Assembly: GCF_028640845.1 (NCBI RefSeq)
Contig: NC_080540.1
Coordinates: 50,202,561-50,266,560, forward strand
Reading direction: 5' to 3'
Origin: Ahaetulla prasina
Lineage: Eukaryota; Chordata; Lepidosauria; Squamata; Colubridae
Length of the DNA stretch: 64,000 nt
The position numbers and the translations under genes were made by a program. The notes under the pieces were generated by a model. That model searched no databases and was not told the DNA's origin. It worked only from the letters and a program-made list of their open reading frames with translations. Shown here piece by piece: positions 12,241-23,433 of the stretch (positions are counted from its first letter, which is position 1; each line of letters opens with the position of its first letter).

Positions 12241-12242
12241 AT

Positions 12243-12733
12243 TAGAATAGAACAGAACAGAACAGGAAGGGACCTTGGAGGTCTTCTAGTCCAGCCTCCT
12301 GCTCAAGCAGGAGACCCTATACCATTTTCAGACAAGTGGCTGTCCAGTCTTTTCTTAAAAACATCCAGTGATGGAGTACCAACAATTTCTGAAGCTGTTC
12401 CACTGGTTAATTGTTCTCACTGTTAGGAAGTTTCTCCTTAATTCCATTAATTCCATTGCTTCTCTCCTTGATTAGTTACCAATTATTGTTTCTTGTCCTG
12501 CCCTCTGGTGCTTTGGAGAATAATTTGACCCCCTCTTCTTTGTGGCAACTCCTCAAATATTGGAATACTGCTATCATGTTATCACTAGCTCTTCTTTTCT
12601 GTAGACTAGCCAAACCCCAAACCTGCAACCGTTCTTCATATGTTTTAGTCTCCAGGCCTTTGATCATCTTAGTTGCTCTTCTTTGAACCTTTTTCAAAGT
12701 CCCAACATCTTTTTTGTAGTGTGGTGACCAAAG
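12243..12733 (-). mobile_element. CR1 LINE 3' end, minus strand
   Basis: The 3' end lies at the low coordinate, with a pentamer run (AGAAC)n at about 12245-12265 followed by GGAAGGGACCTTGGAGGTCT, the complement of the CR1 3' UTR. Reverse translation gives HYKKDVGTLKKVQRRATKMI, GLETKTYEERLQVWGLASLQ, RSCHKEEGVKLFSKAPEGRT, the standard CR1 ORF2 C-terminus. It is 5' truncated near 12733, where a SINE fragment begins. Confidence 0.9.
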
Positions 12734-12870
12734 ATGATAAACATACCTAATACTCCTTCCACTACTTATTTTCCCAACAACAACTATCCTGTGAGATGTG
12801 TTGAGGTGAGAGAGAGGGACTGGCCCAAAGTCACCCATGGCTTCCAGACTCACATATGGTCAGCTGTAGG
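12734..12870 (-). mobile_element. tRNA-derived SINE fragment, minus strand
   Basis: Contains CCTAATACTCCTTCCACTAC, CCCAACAACAACTATCCTGT and GACTGGCCCAAAGTCACCCA. These match the body of the SINE at 17433-17668 in the same orientation. The tRNA-like head is missing. Confidence 0.6.
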
Positions 12871-12997
12871 TTCTGCTTGGGCTTCATTTGCTGTTATTGT
12901 ATTTGTGGACCATCATTGCCCACATTATAATGGAGGGAAAAAAACACTACTGCAGTTGAGTGAGAAGCAAATTGTGGATTCTTTGTATTAAATTGTC

Positions 12998-13850
12998 TGG
13001 ACCCCTTCTAGTTGGATTTCAACTGGTTATTGGGCAGAAACAGCATTGGTCACTCTTGTAGATGATCTCTGGCCAGAGTGGGATGGAGGTAGCGCTCTCC
13101 TTGACCTATCAGCAGCTTTCAATATCATTGACCATGGTGTCCTTTTGGGCTCGCTGCAAGATTTGAGGCTGGGTGGCAATCTTGCACAGGTTTGGTTCCT
13201 TTCTCCAGGGTCATTCCGAATGAATGTTGATAGTGAATGAGAGTCCATCCACAGCCATTCCTTTGTGGGGTGCTGAAGGGCTCAGTGCTCTTTTTGCTCC
13301 TTTTTAACATCTAAATGAAGCCACTGGAAGAGATCTTCTGACATTGCAGGATGAGGTGTCATTGGAATGCCGACGATACTGAACTTTATATCTCCATCCC
13401 AGGTGATCCAAATACTAATGTCACTTCCTTTTCACAGTGCCTAGAGGAGGCGGCGGGGGGGGGGGTCTGGATGGGAAACAAAAGTCTTTAGCTGAACTCT
13501 GCTAACTCCAAGTAGTTATGGGCGCATGTAGCCTTAGGATGTAGGAGTTTAATATCTTTAGACCCTGTGATCAGCCTGAGGGTTCTCTTAGATAAGAGAT
13601 CCCTGCTAAGGGATCTCTGATCTCTCCTGTTAAGAGATCAGGTAGCAGTTATGCCTAGGAGAGCTTTTGTGCAACTTCATGTTATGCACCAGTTGTGCCC
13701 TTTCCTGGATCATGAGGCTCTGTTCTCAATCAGACTTGTCCTAGTCATGCCTCATTTAGACTACTGCAATGCACTCTACATGAGGCTACCCTTGAAGAAT
13801 ACTTGGAAACTACAGCTGGCATAGAACATAGTTGTATGGACAGTTCTAGG
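12998..13850 (+). mobile_element. Old, decayed L2 LINE fragment
   Basis: Broken forward translations match the younger L2 copies in order: TALVTLVDDLWPEWDGG, ALLDLSAAFNIIDHGVLL, then later the nucleotide phrases for an ADDTQLY-like segment (13365-13395) and DYCNALYM (about 13760-13785). Many frameshifts and stops place it well before the copies at 31757, 48957, 57211 and 62838. An inserted GATCTCT-rich short repeat lies at about 13588-13640. Confidence 0.75.
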
Positions 13851-13860
13851 CATGAAAAGA

Positions 13861-13910
13861 AAAAAGAAAAGAGGGAGGGTGGGAGGAAGGAAGGAAGGAA
13901 GAAAGGAAGG
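13861..13910 (+). repeat. (GGAA)n-rich low-complexity tract
   Basis: Purine-only run with repeated GGAA/AAGG units following the decayed L2. Confidence 0.85.
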
Positions 13911-15548
13911 ATACATCAATAAATCCTTTTTTAAAAAAACAAAACCCTACCCTGGATAAAGTTACTTATATAATGTAAACTTAAAAAAATGGTTTTGACA
14001 ATAATATATCACATCACTCTTTCAAAATCAGAAATATTGAAATAATAATTAGAACATACCATGCCTTATTATATATTTTTAAAGAAACAATGGTTTGTTT
14101 GATTATTGCAACAGATATAAAAATGCAGGTTACAACACCACAAATTAGATAGAGATTATCTAATTTTGTAATGCTGTGAACCACTGACATCTTAAAAGAC
14201 AGAGCTTTCTTATTAACTTGATATCACAAATTTAGGAATCTGCAGTTATTAATTTAATAAACTAAATTGAAAACCTTGAAATGCTGTGATTTTGAAACGG
14301 AATACAGGGGGAAAATCCCCTTGAGCTGGTTGACTCTTAATAATAAAAGGTTAGAAAATTACTTTTACTTGGAGAATTGAAGTTAGAAGACGAAATGGCT
14401 TAATATCCCCCTTGGGTGTGGACAGTGAAAGCGTGGATGCTTAAAAAGAATTTCTCTCCCTTATATAAGTATTTTCCCTTTCTTTTAATATTGTTGATAA
14501 TGATACACAGTTTGATAATTAAAACAATTTCTAGGGCTGTACTACTTAAGACTTCTCAATTGGAATCCTAAATTCAGTAGCAACACTTATTAGAACAGAT
14601 TTGACATAATAAACTTCTGTAGCCAGAATCCTGATCTAAGTATATACCTATATAAAAATGTGATGAGAAATTTCTCCTGTAAGCCGTAGTTATGCACATG
14701 TTCTGTTAAAAAGGATTCAGTAGAAATTACCTTTTTTGTCCCAATATTTTAAATACAATTACTGTACAGCTAAGGTGTTATCTTGCATTTTCTCCTCTCT
14801 GCTAGTCAGGTTATCTATTTGTAAAGCCCAAAGGGAAGTCCAACCAGGCTTGTCTCTGCCTGATCTTGCAAACTCCGCTCTGTGACACTTTGGGATCCAG
14901 ATTATCCTTCCAATTCTGCTTACATAAGCCAGAGATCAAAAAAATAAAATAAAATGCAACAATAATTGTCACTATGTAAAAACCCTGTAGAATCCCTGAC
15001 TGAATATGGATCACAAACAAATCACATTGTCTGGTCTTTAAAATAATAATAATAATAATAAAGCAATTAAAGGCTGAGAAATGACACATTTCATCAAACA
15101 ACCTTTGGTGCCTGACACATAAGTCTTTCCCAGAACATTTGATGATCTTTTTGGCAACATCCAAGCACAGTAAATCCAAAATTCATAATAAATTGACATA
15201 TTCCGTATTTCAAATATTACTGTCATACATTAATTCCATTCAATCTTAAATGCCTCCTGAGAACATGATTCATGTGAGAATATTCAACCATTGAGAAGCT
15301 ACCATGGGACATGATTAAAGAATGCATGCTAAGATATATTCAAATATATTGCATGCCCTGTAAAAGAATGTCAATAATTTTTTAAAAACATTTATTAACA
15401 ACCCCAATAGATCTGAAAAATAATTTTTGATCAGTTAGCCTCATTTTAAGATCACAGAAAACATATTTGATTAAACAAGTACTACTTAAGACCATTTAGG
15501 CCATTGAAAACTTTAGCCATTTAGCCAACTTTAGCCATTGAAAGTTAC
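13911..15548. other. Non-coding sequence, nothing recognised
   Basis: About 1.6 kb of AT-rich DNA. A short (AAT)n run lies near 15045-15060. No gene or repeat family was identified. Confidence 0.5.
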
Positions 15549-15550
15549 TA

Positions 15551-15860
15551 CCATATTTCCCCGAAAATAAGACCCTGCCTTATATTTTTTTGAATCTCAA
15601 AATAAGCACTTGGCCCTATTTTCAGGGATTTCTTATTATTTTGGGGCAGGGGGAGCAAGACAGGGCTCCTCTTGCCGTGTAACCAGATTTCCAGCTCTGT
15701 CTCCCTAACCCTAACCAGAGGAAATGGTGGGGCATATGTGTTTAAATATTTTCTGGTAGGGCTTATTTTTTTTGTGGGGGGGGGGATTATTTTAGTGCAT
15801 CCTCTCAAAAGCGTGATTGGGCTTATTATCAGGGGGTGTCTTATTTTCAGGGAAACTGGG
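15551..15860. mobile_element. TA-flanked MITE, CCCCGAAAATAAGAC family
   Basis: Left end CCATATTTCCCCGAAAATAA, right end TTATTTTCAGGGAAACTGGG, with TA at 15549-15550 and 15861-15862. The interior has GAGCAAGACAGGGCTCCTCT and CTAACCCTAACCAGAGG. Close relatives lie at 38336-38659 and 44500-44784, and a shorter one at 27767-27992. TA duplication fits Tc1/mariner-type movement. The overlapping open frames are incidental. Confidence 0.85.
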
Positions 15861-15959
15861 TACTATGCTGAAAAAAGTGACCACACTTATATGACTTTAT
15901 TTATAAAATTTATTGGCTGCCCATCTTACTATAGGGTAGGTCTGGGAAGCTTTTGCAGC

Positions 15960-16269
15960 GCCCTGCGGTCACGTGATCAAAATTTAGGCACTTGGCAATC
16001 AGAATGTATTTATAACATTTGCAGGGTCCTGGGGTCATGTGACTGCTGTCCCCAGGGTCCTGGGATCATGTGACTGCTGTCCTGGGGTCATATGACTGCT
16101 TTTCATCCAATTTCCAAGAAGCAGTATCAATGGTAGAAGCCAGATTTGCTTAATGACTGTGGTAAATAAAAAAGTTTGTAAAATTGGGCATGACACATTT
16201 AATGACCACCTCACTTAGCAATGAAAGTTCTGCTCCCAATTATGGACATAAGTTGAGGGCTACCTGTAC
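15960..16269 (-). mobile_element. MITE-like repeat, 'ATAAGTTGAGGGCTACCTGT' family
   Basis: Contains GTCACGTGATCAAAATTTAG, repeated GGGTCATGTGACTGCTGTCC units and ends with CATAAGTTGAGGGCTACCTG. It resembles the repeats at 18155-20362 and 29935-30352, read in the opposite direction at its terminus. Exact left boundary uncertain. It has no coding capacity. Confidence 0.6.
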
Positions 16270-17432
16270 ATTAAAACCTGATGCCATCTAATTTGTATTT
16301 TAGGAAACAGCAGCAATCTGTTCCAGATTCCTCTTATATTGTCCATATTTATTTAGTATTTTTAAAATTTTCAGTCAAATGGACCTGTTGGTTTAGCTTT
16401 CTAAAAAGTTTCTCTAATACATTTGTATTGATGTAGATTACTTCAGCAACAATAGCTCTGTTCCATGTAGAGCATAATAGCTGCTTTAAATGAAGGTATT
16501 ACCATTCATCTACTTTTGGTGAGTTATAATTGTTTTTTTAATTTCAAAGGTTTTAAAAATATCATTAATCATGAGACAATTACAGGAGTTGTCCCCTTTT
16601 CTACCCACACTTTTGAAAGAACAAAACAAAACAAAAACACTTGCCATTTTTAGTTAATTATTCCAGGGAGTGAATTTCTCATGAGAATGGGGATCAGATT
16701 TTAATTTCCTGTTCAATATTGTCAAAAGATATCTAAAATAAGTTCAGTGCTAGAAATACAACAGATTTCCTATTATCCTTAGAATAAAACATTTGCTGGG
16801 ACTTCATAGATGCTATGCTCCATTGTCATCTTTATTTCAGTACAATAAAGAGGAAAATAAGTATAACCAAATAATATAACTGGAAATCAGGAAAATTAAA
16901 ACTGCCATTTTCATATGAACACTCGAGCTTTAAAAGAAACAGCCTTGGAGTTTAACCATTTCATAATGATTATAATAATTAGCATGCCAATTTATCTGAA
17001 GTGTCTAAGTATCCCCATACAATCATAAATCGTCTTAGTTAAAAAAAACAGCTGCAGTTACTTCAAATTTCTTTAATAGCTGTTCAGTTATTTTAAAGTA
17101 TAATAATATTTTTAGAGGACTTTAGATTTTGCCTATATTTATGATATCTCTCATTAGGCCACTTGCAGTATTGGTTTGCTTGGAAGAAAGATAGTTGCCA
17201 GGATATCATGGTTCCAAATGCCTTCCTTTGGCTTGGTACCTCTCCTTGTACAAATATAAAAGAAAAAAAAAAGGATGGCAAATTTTTCCTCAGCGGGGTT
17301 ATAAATAGAGCCCTCCGGACTTTTAAACACATCTTTCAGATGTTCTCCCCCTTGTTGCTACCCAAAGTGAGGAAGCTTAGATAGCAAGCCTGCCACTTCC
17401 TTGACCCTAACAATTCCTTTAAGTGCTCCATT
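16270..17432. other. Non-coding sequence, nothing recognised
   Basis: AT-rich DNA without identified genes or repeats. Confidence 0.5.
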
Positions 17433-17668
17433 TCATTTTATTTATTTGTATCCACCTTTATTACTTTTATAAATAACTCAAGGTGCAGAATATATCCAGC
17501 ACACCTTCCTCCTCTTATTTTCCCCACAATAACAAACTTGAGTTGAGGTGAGTTGGGTTAAGGCAGAGTCATCCAGTTGTCTTTCATGCTTAAAGTGAGG
17601 CTAGAACTCACAGTCTCCTGGTTTCTTGCCAGGTGTCTTAACCACTAGACCAAACTGGCACTCTCACT
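17433..17668 (-). mobile_element. tRNA-derived SINE, minus strand
   Basis: Read on the minus strand it starts GAGAGTGCCAGTTTGGTCTA, with an A-box-like GTCTAGTGGTTAAGAC and a B-box-like GTGAGTTCTAGCC. The body carries GTTTGTTATTGTGGGGAAAA. It ends CAAATAAATAAAATG towards 17433. The polymerase III promoter-like head marks a tRNA-derived SINE; the plus-strand sequence is its complement. Confidence 0.75.
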
Positions 17669-18154
17669 TCCTGTATTGGATCATTGATTGCTGCAAAAAA
17701 ATGTAGAAAAGTCATGTGATACCTTGATGTATTACCACAAGGATTTAGGACTATAATTCTGGGCTCAATAACAGTCATGACTATGTATAATGTTATCAGA
17801 TATTACTTGAAATTAACAAAAATATGGAAGGCTAGAATAAAGTGTAGCAATTGATAACACCTTCTATCTTACTGTATGTGTATCTTTGTTTTTGTCCTAT
17901 GAAAAGTAAAAATAAAATAATTTGCAATTTTCTATAGTATAACTAATAAATATATTTTGTGATAACTTACATATTAAATCAATGAAATGCATTTACATTT
18001 GATAAGAGGATAAGCAATTGAAACATTTCAAAATAGTCCCAATTTTAATTGTTTTGGAAAGAAAAACTAGAAATAATCCTTTTCCATGGTTTCAAAAATC
18101 TTGGGAACATTGATTTTCTTTTAAAATGTGAAATTATTGTTCCAAATGTAATAT
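17669..18154. other. Non-coding sequence, nothing recognised
   Basis: Unassigned AT-rich DNA between a SINE and a MITE. Confidence 0.45.
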
Positions 18155-18655
18155 ATGTAGTCCTCAATTAACAACAGTTTATTAGTGACTGAAGTTATAA
18201 TGGCACTGAAAAAACTGACTTATGACCATTTTTCTCACTTATGACCATTGCAATATCTCCAGGGTCGTGTGATCACAATTCAGATACTTGGCAACTGACT
18301 CATATTTATGATGACTGCAGTGTCCCAGGATTATGTGATCACCTTTTGTGACCCATGGCCGCATGATCAAAATTTGGAAGCTTGGCAGCTGGCTCGTATT
18401 TATGATGCCTTTATGACGCAGTGCCTCGAGGTCATGTGATTACCTTTTGTGACCTTCTGGCAAGCAAAGTCACTGGAGAAACTAGATTCATTTAACAACC
18501 ATGTTAAGCCAGAAGGTCGCAAAAGGTGGTCACATGACCTTAAGGCACTGCATCATAAAGGCATCATAAATACGAGCCAGTTGCTAAACTTCTAAATTTT
18601 GATCATCTGGCCATGGGGATGCTGAATTGGTCCTAACTGTGAAAAACGGTCCTAA

Positions 18656-20300
18656 GAAACCATTTCTATCTATTGGACCTGATGGACTATGTGCATACTT
18701 CTTAAAAAAGTTTTCCACTGTTATAGCAGAACCCCTAAGCATAATCTGTGAAAAATCTTTCAGGACCAGCTCCCTTCCCAATCTATGGTCACTAGTCACG
18801 GTCATCCCTATCTTCAAAAAGGGAGACCCCAGCCTAGTTGAAAATTACAGACCAATCTCTTTATGCTGCGTCACCTACAAAGTAATGGAATCAATCATCA
18901 ACCAATCCATTACTCTCCACCTAGAAACAAACAACCTACTCTCTAATAAACAATTTGGTTTCAGAAAAAAATTATCCTGTAATCTAAAACTTCTACACTG
19001 CAAAAACATATGGACTACATCTTGATCAGGGCAAAGCAATAGATGCAATTTACATAGACTTCTGTAAAGCCTTTGATTCAGTAGTAGATGACAAACTACT
19101 TCTAAAACTAAAATCCTATGGCATCTCTGGACCCCTCCATAATTGGATAACTGCGTTCCTGTCAAACAGGCAACAAGTGGTCAAAATAGGCATTGGATAA
19201 CTGCGTTCCTGTCAAACAGGAACAGGCAGTGCCCTATCAAATCCTGCACCTGTTAATAGTGGTGTCCCCCAAGGCAGCGTTCTAGGACCAGCACTGTTCA
19301 TATTATACATAAATGAACTTTGTGATCATATTATAAGTAACTGCGTTCTCTTCGCCAATGATGTTAAACTATTTAACACTACCAACAATACAGCTACCCT
19401 TCAAAAAGACCTTGACTTTGTGTTGGAATGGTCAAAAAATTGGCAACTCCAAATCTCAACCAACAAATGCTATGTCTTACATATTGGCAAAAAGCATCAG
19501 AACACAAAATACAAGCTAAGTGGACATGACCTTGTAGATGACTCTCAGTCTGTCAAGGATCTTGGAGTACTCATATCAAATGATCTAAGTGCCAAAGCCC
19601 ACTGTAACAACATCGCCAAAAAGGCATTAAAACCTAATCTTGTGTAGCTTCTTCTCCATTAAGATTACACTACTAACCAGAGCATACAAAACATTTGCTA
19701 GACCAATTCTTGAATACAGCTCATCTGTCTGGAACCCACACTGCATATCAGACATTAATACAATTGAGCGTGTCCAGAAATATTTCACAAGAAGAGTCCT
19801 CCACTCCTCTGCTCGCAAGAAAATGCCTTATGCCACCAGACTTGAAATTCTGGGTTTAGAAAATTTAGAACTACGCTGCCTCCAGTATGACCTGAGCATA
19901 GCTCATAAAATCATCTGCTACAATGTCCTTCCTGTCAATGACTACTTCAGCTTCAACCACAACAATACACGAGCACACAATAGAATCAAACTTAAAGTGA
20001 ACCCCTTCAATCTTGATTGTAGAAAATATGACTTCAGTAACAGAGTTGTTAATGCCTGGAATGCACTGCCTGACTCCATGGTCTCATTCCAAAATCCCCA
20101 AAACTTTAACCTAAGACTGTCTACTGTTAACTTTACCCCATTCCTAAGAGGTCTGTAAGGGGCTTGCATAAGAGCACCAGCGTGCCTACCATCCCTCTCC
20201 TAATGTTTCCTTTAATTGTATTCATTTTATGTATTCAATTCATGCTTATACTTATATATATTATTTAATATGTACTCGACAAAATGAATAAAATAAATAA
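18656..20300 (+). mobile_element. LINE (CR1/Rex1-group) with RT domain, 5' truncated
   Basis: Forward translations in shifting frames give much of a non-LTR reverse transcriptase: GPDGLCAYFLKKF, VTVIPIFKKGDPSLVENYRP, LLSNKQFGFRKKLSC, DFCKAFDSVVDDKLLLKLK, VPQGSVLGPALFILYINEL, an FADD-type active site changed to FANDVKLF, then NTIERVQKYFTRRVLHSS and NRVVNAWNALPDS. It ends with a 3' UTR GGGGCTTGCATAAGAGCACC and an A-rich tail ATGAATAAAATAAATAAG. The altered catalytic D and frameshifts mean it is inactive. It sits inside the MITE at 18155-20362. Confidence 0.85.
19142..19220 (+). repeat. 50-bp-period local tandem duplication in the LINE
   Basis: The phrase starting ATTGGATAACTGCGTTCCTG and ending GTCAAACAGG occurs at 19142-19170 and again at 19192-19220, exactly 50 bases apart. 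It disrupts the reading frame of the LINE and looks like slippage after insertion. Confidence 0.9.
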
Positions 20301-20509
20301 GTCACTTTTTTCATTGACATGGTAGCACTAAGCGAATGGTTGTAAGTCTAGGACTCCCTGTACATTCTTCTATGGTTGTATGTAACTCATGTGAATTTAC
20401 ATTGGTGACAAACTTTCCTTGAACTTCAGCCATCCTGACAAACACCTTTGTTGAACCGATTAATATTAATAACTTCTTTTTCCCTCCTCTTAGAGCCAGC
20501 AAGCCCCAG

Positions 20510-20601
20510 ATGTCTGACAAGATGTCAAGTTTTTTGCACATTGGAGACATTTGTTCTTTGTATGCAGAAGGTTCGACAAATGGATTTATCAGCACTTTGG
20601 G
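20510..20601 (+). CDS. ITPR1: ITPR1 first coding exon (exon 20494-20601)
   Basis: Encodes the N-terminus of the inositol 1,4,5-trisphosphate receptor type 1, the IP3-gated calcium release channel of the endoplasmic reticulum. A pyrimidine-rich tract and TAG (20491-20493) precede the exon. Sixteen bases of 5' UTR lead to ATG at 20510. The frame reads [15 protein letters not shown], then [15 protein letters not shown], and ends with GG of a split glycine codon before donor GTAAGA at 20602 (phase 2). These 30 residues begin the beta-trefoil suppressor domain. GDIC and EGSTNG favour paralogue 1 over types 2 and 3, which as I recall have GDIV and EGSVNG. The full protein is about 2,700 residues; only the first two coding exons are here. 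This start is the conserved family start. Confidence 0.93.
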
Positions 20602-20690
20602 GTAAGAGCCGCCATTTACTTTTGCTGCATAGCATATATTTATTGACTGTGGTTTGAGAAATACAGGACTAATCATCTAATAGTGTATGA

Positions 20691-20858
20691 CAGTGATTTT
20701 CAACCTGTGGTCCGCAGACGCCTGGCAGCGCCATGAAGGTTTGAAGAAATATTACAATTTAAATCTTGTGTTAAGTCTTAGGTGTCCGTCGCCATGGTCT
20801 GTGGCCACAAAAGGTATTTAAAGTAGGTCTGTGATGAAGAAAAGGTTGAGAACCACTG
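20691..20858. mobile_element. Short hAT-type MITE
   Basis: A 168-bp element: left end CAGTGATTTTCAACCTGTGG, right end AAAGGTTGAGAACCACTG. Flanks GTGTATGA and GCGTATGC agree at 6 of 8 positions, consistent with an aged 8-bp duplication. It lies 90 bases past the ITPR1 donor site. Confidence 0.85.
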
Positions 20859-21186
20859 GCGTATGCCATCATCCAGTGTTTAACAGTACTGGGTATCTCT
20901 TTTTTCCCCCCTACAGCCATAAATCCTGGGTTAAGAAGTTTCCCAGGTGAGTGAATACATTTCAGCCAAATCTAAATATTTTTCTTTAAAAAAACAAAAC
21001 AAACCCTGCTTCTTACTTTCCTTCATTTTTGATGCTCTGAGTGAGGACATTCCTAAAAGGGATATCAAAGAAGGGAACTAGGTAGCTTTATATTCTGGGT
21101 GAAGAATTGGGAATGAAAGATGTTTAGAAGGGTTCTTGTTAGCAATAAAGTAATAAAGATGGTGCACATCTTCATAAGTTCATAAG
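20859..21186. other. Intronic sequence, nothing recognised
   Basis: Unassigned intron sequence between the MITE and the hairpin. Confidence 0.45.
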
Positions 21187-21239
21187 CTCAAGTTCATAAG
21201 GTGTCAAGGTTTTTCTTCTTGACACCTTATGAACTTGAG
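21187..21239. repeat. Perfect 22-bp hairpin in ITPR1 intron
   Basis: The left arm at 21187-21208 begins CTCAAGTTCATAAGG. The right arm at 21218-21239 ends CCTTATGAACTTGAG. They are perfectly complementary over 22 bases around a 9-nt loop GTTTTTCTT. A partial direct copy, CATAAGTTCATAAG, lies just upstream. Confidence 0.9.
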
Positions 21240-21309
21240 ACAAATCTGTTATTCTGTAGACTTGATAGTAATTATTAGCAATCTTTTTTCAGTAAACTTG
21301 GAACTAAGT

Positions 21310-21705
21310 GGTTTATTTATTTATTTATTTTACATCACCCGATTCCCACCCAAATGTGGCCAGTTTATAGATGAAAGCACTCAGGACAATAAAATAATAT
21401 AGCGATAGAAATCAGAGAACGAAAAATGGTAAAATCTGAGCAACAAGCAAATCCAACATTTCCAATATGGGATCTTTAGTCATCCTCGCCAAAAGCCTGA
21501 GTGAAGATCCAGCTTTAAGGCTCTGCAAAACACCAGTAGGATGGATCTGTGGGAGAGGGCAGTTGCTGTTACAGATCCCAATAGATGGCATAGATTAATT
21601 GAAGGAACCCAGGCCACGCCAACTTTCCAAGATCAAATTATCTGGGCAGATAATATGGGAGGTAGGCGGTTCTTCAAGTACCCAAACCCTATGCCATTCA
21701 TTTGT
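21310..21705 (-). mobile_element. Old L2-like LINE 3' fragment, minus strand
   Basis: Begins with a TTTATTTATTTATTTTACAT tail (complement), then TCCTCGCCAAAAGCCTGAGT and later AGATGGCATAGATTAATTGA, AAACCCTATGCCATTCA. Order and spacing match the inverted 3' coding part of amniote L2 elements as I recall them. Heavily decayed and 5' truncated at the Tc1 derivative. Confidence 0.5.
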
Positions 21706-21709
21706 ATTA

Positions 21710-22329
21710 CAGTAGTGGCCAAAATTGTGGAAACCTTTTGGGAAAAGTGTATTTTTGAGGCTTGATGGCTAATAACACCACATTTTTTTTTGGAGTTTCA
21801 AGATAATCATATTCCACTGTTGGAATGGCCCGGGAATAGCCCAGACCTTAACCCAATTGAAAATCTATGGAGCCGACTAAAGAAACTTGTTAGTCAGAAG
21901 TGACCCGGCAATAAAATCCAGTTAATAGAAACAATCATTCAATCTTAGTTTCACATTATAACAGCTGCAGAACTTAAAGACTTGGTTCACTCCATGGGAA
22001 GACGTTGTAAGGTCGTAATTCATACTAAAGGTTACCCAACTAGGAATTAACTGACATATTGATAATATTTGCATATCTCATTTTTTCTATGGTAATAATT
22101 TTTGTATATCTCATTTTTTTTCTACGTGTTTCATTTTTCTTCTTTATACTGTAACTTCTATTCTAATAACAAATCCTTCATAAAAGTTATTGGATTACAT
22201 TCTTCATTAAATTATCTTTCGTTGATATGTAATTTTATAGTACTACTCCCCCCAAAAAGTGGTGTTATTGGCTAGTTTTAGAAAAGACACTTTTCCCAAA
22301 AGGTTTCCACAATTTGAATCCCACCACTG
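21710..22329 (+). mobile_element. Tc1-like element, internally deleted, keeps transposase C-terminus
   Basis: Terminal repeats CAGTAGTGGCCAAAATTGTG at the left and CACAATTTGAATCCCACCACTG-type at the right, with TA at 21708-21709 and 22330-22331. Forward translation near 21820-21890 reads [18 protein letters not shown], the Tc1-family block containing the last catalytic aspartate/glutamate region, followed by RLKKLVSQK and a stop. The helix-turn-helix N-terminus is missing. The sister element at 56376-59353 keeps that N-terminus instead, so neither copy is autonomous. Confidence 0.92.
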
Positions 22330-22405
22330 TATATCATCTCTCTTCTCCAACACCATTTTTAGTCTTCATTGGCCATACATTGCTAATATTTATAATATAA
22401 TATTC

Positions 22406-23028
22406 TAGCAAAACATTTGCTAGACCAATTCTCGAATACAGCTTGTCTGTCTGGAACATCTGCTGCACATCGGACATTAATACAATTGAACGTGTCCAGA
22501 AATATTTCACTAGAAGAGTCCTCCACTCCTCCACTCGCAACAAAATACCTTATTCCACCAGACTTGAAATTTTGGGCTTAGAAAATTTAGAACTACGCTG
22601 CCTTTGGTATGATCTAAGCATAGCTCATAAAATAATCTGCTACAATGCCCTACCTGTCAATGACTACTTCAATTTCAACCACAACAATACACGAGCACAC
22701 AATAGAATCAAACTTAAAGTGAACCGCTTCAATCTTGATTGTAGAAAATATGACTTCAGTAACAGAGTTGCTAATGCCTGGAATGCACTGCCTGACTCTG
22801 TGGTTTCATCCCCAAATCCCCAAAATTTTAACCTTAAGACTTTCTACTGTTGACCTCACCCCATTCCTAAGAGGTCTGTAAGGGGCGTGCATAAGAGCAC
22901 CAGTGTGCCTACCGTCCCTGTCCTAATGTTCCCTTTAATTGTATTCATTTTATGTATTCAATTCATACTTATACTTATATAAATTATCTAATATGTATTT
23001 GTCAAATAAATACATAAGTAAATAAATT
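22406..23028 (+). mobile_element. LINE 3' end (CR1/Rex1-group)
   Basis: Forward translation: NTIERVQKYFTRRVLHSSTR, LEILGLENLELRCLWYDLSI, ALPVNDYFNFNHNNTRAHNR, then SNRVANAWNALPDSVVSSP. The 3' UTR starts AAGGGGCGTGCATAAGAGC and ends in ATAAATACATAAGTAAATAA. Very close to the copy at 19640-20300. A 136-codon open frame (22443-22853) is a remnant of its ORF2. Confidence 0.88.
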
Positions 23029-23030
23029 AA

Positions 23031-23418
23031 ATATTACTTGAACCTGCCAAATTTCAAACAATATAATTTCTTTTTCACTTGCAGTGGACCAGTCTCAACC
23101 TGTAGGTTATGAAACTGATTTGTTTAAATAAGTCATATAGTAGTTAACATGAAATGAAACACACTTCTTCAAAACTTATATTTTCCTAGTAGCTATGAAA
23201 ATAGTGGTTAGGATAAACACTGATATGAATGCTTTCTATAAGTTATTTTCATATTAAGATTTGGTTTCATGCTCCATCTAAACACATAGATTAGATTCTG
23301 AGACTGCTGGGTTTCCTTAAAAGTTTAAGATTTCAAAGTAAGGGAAGCCAGGAAAGTGGAGAAAAATATTTGACTTTTAAAATATGACAGAATATGTGTA
23401 TGTATATATAGTAGATAT
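23031..23418. other. Intronic sequence, nothing recognised
   Basis: AT-rich intron sequence; no feature seen. Confidence 0.45.
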
Positions 23419-23433
23419 ATAGTTTATACTATA

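Larger units (their letters stand above)
18155..20362. mobile_element. MITE split by a LINE insertion
   Basis: The left part (18155-18655) starts ATGTAGTCCTCAATTAAC and holds inverted halves: TATTTATGATGCCTTTATGA near 18398 and CATAAAGGCATCATAAATAC near 18553. It breaks off after GTGAAAAACGGTCCTAAG. The remainder resumes at about 20300 with TAAGTCACTTTTTTCATTG and ends GTAAGTCTAGGACTCCCTGT. In uninterrupted relatives these phrases adjoin (compare 30265-30350), so the LINE at 18656-20300 landed inside this element. Confidence 0.75.
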
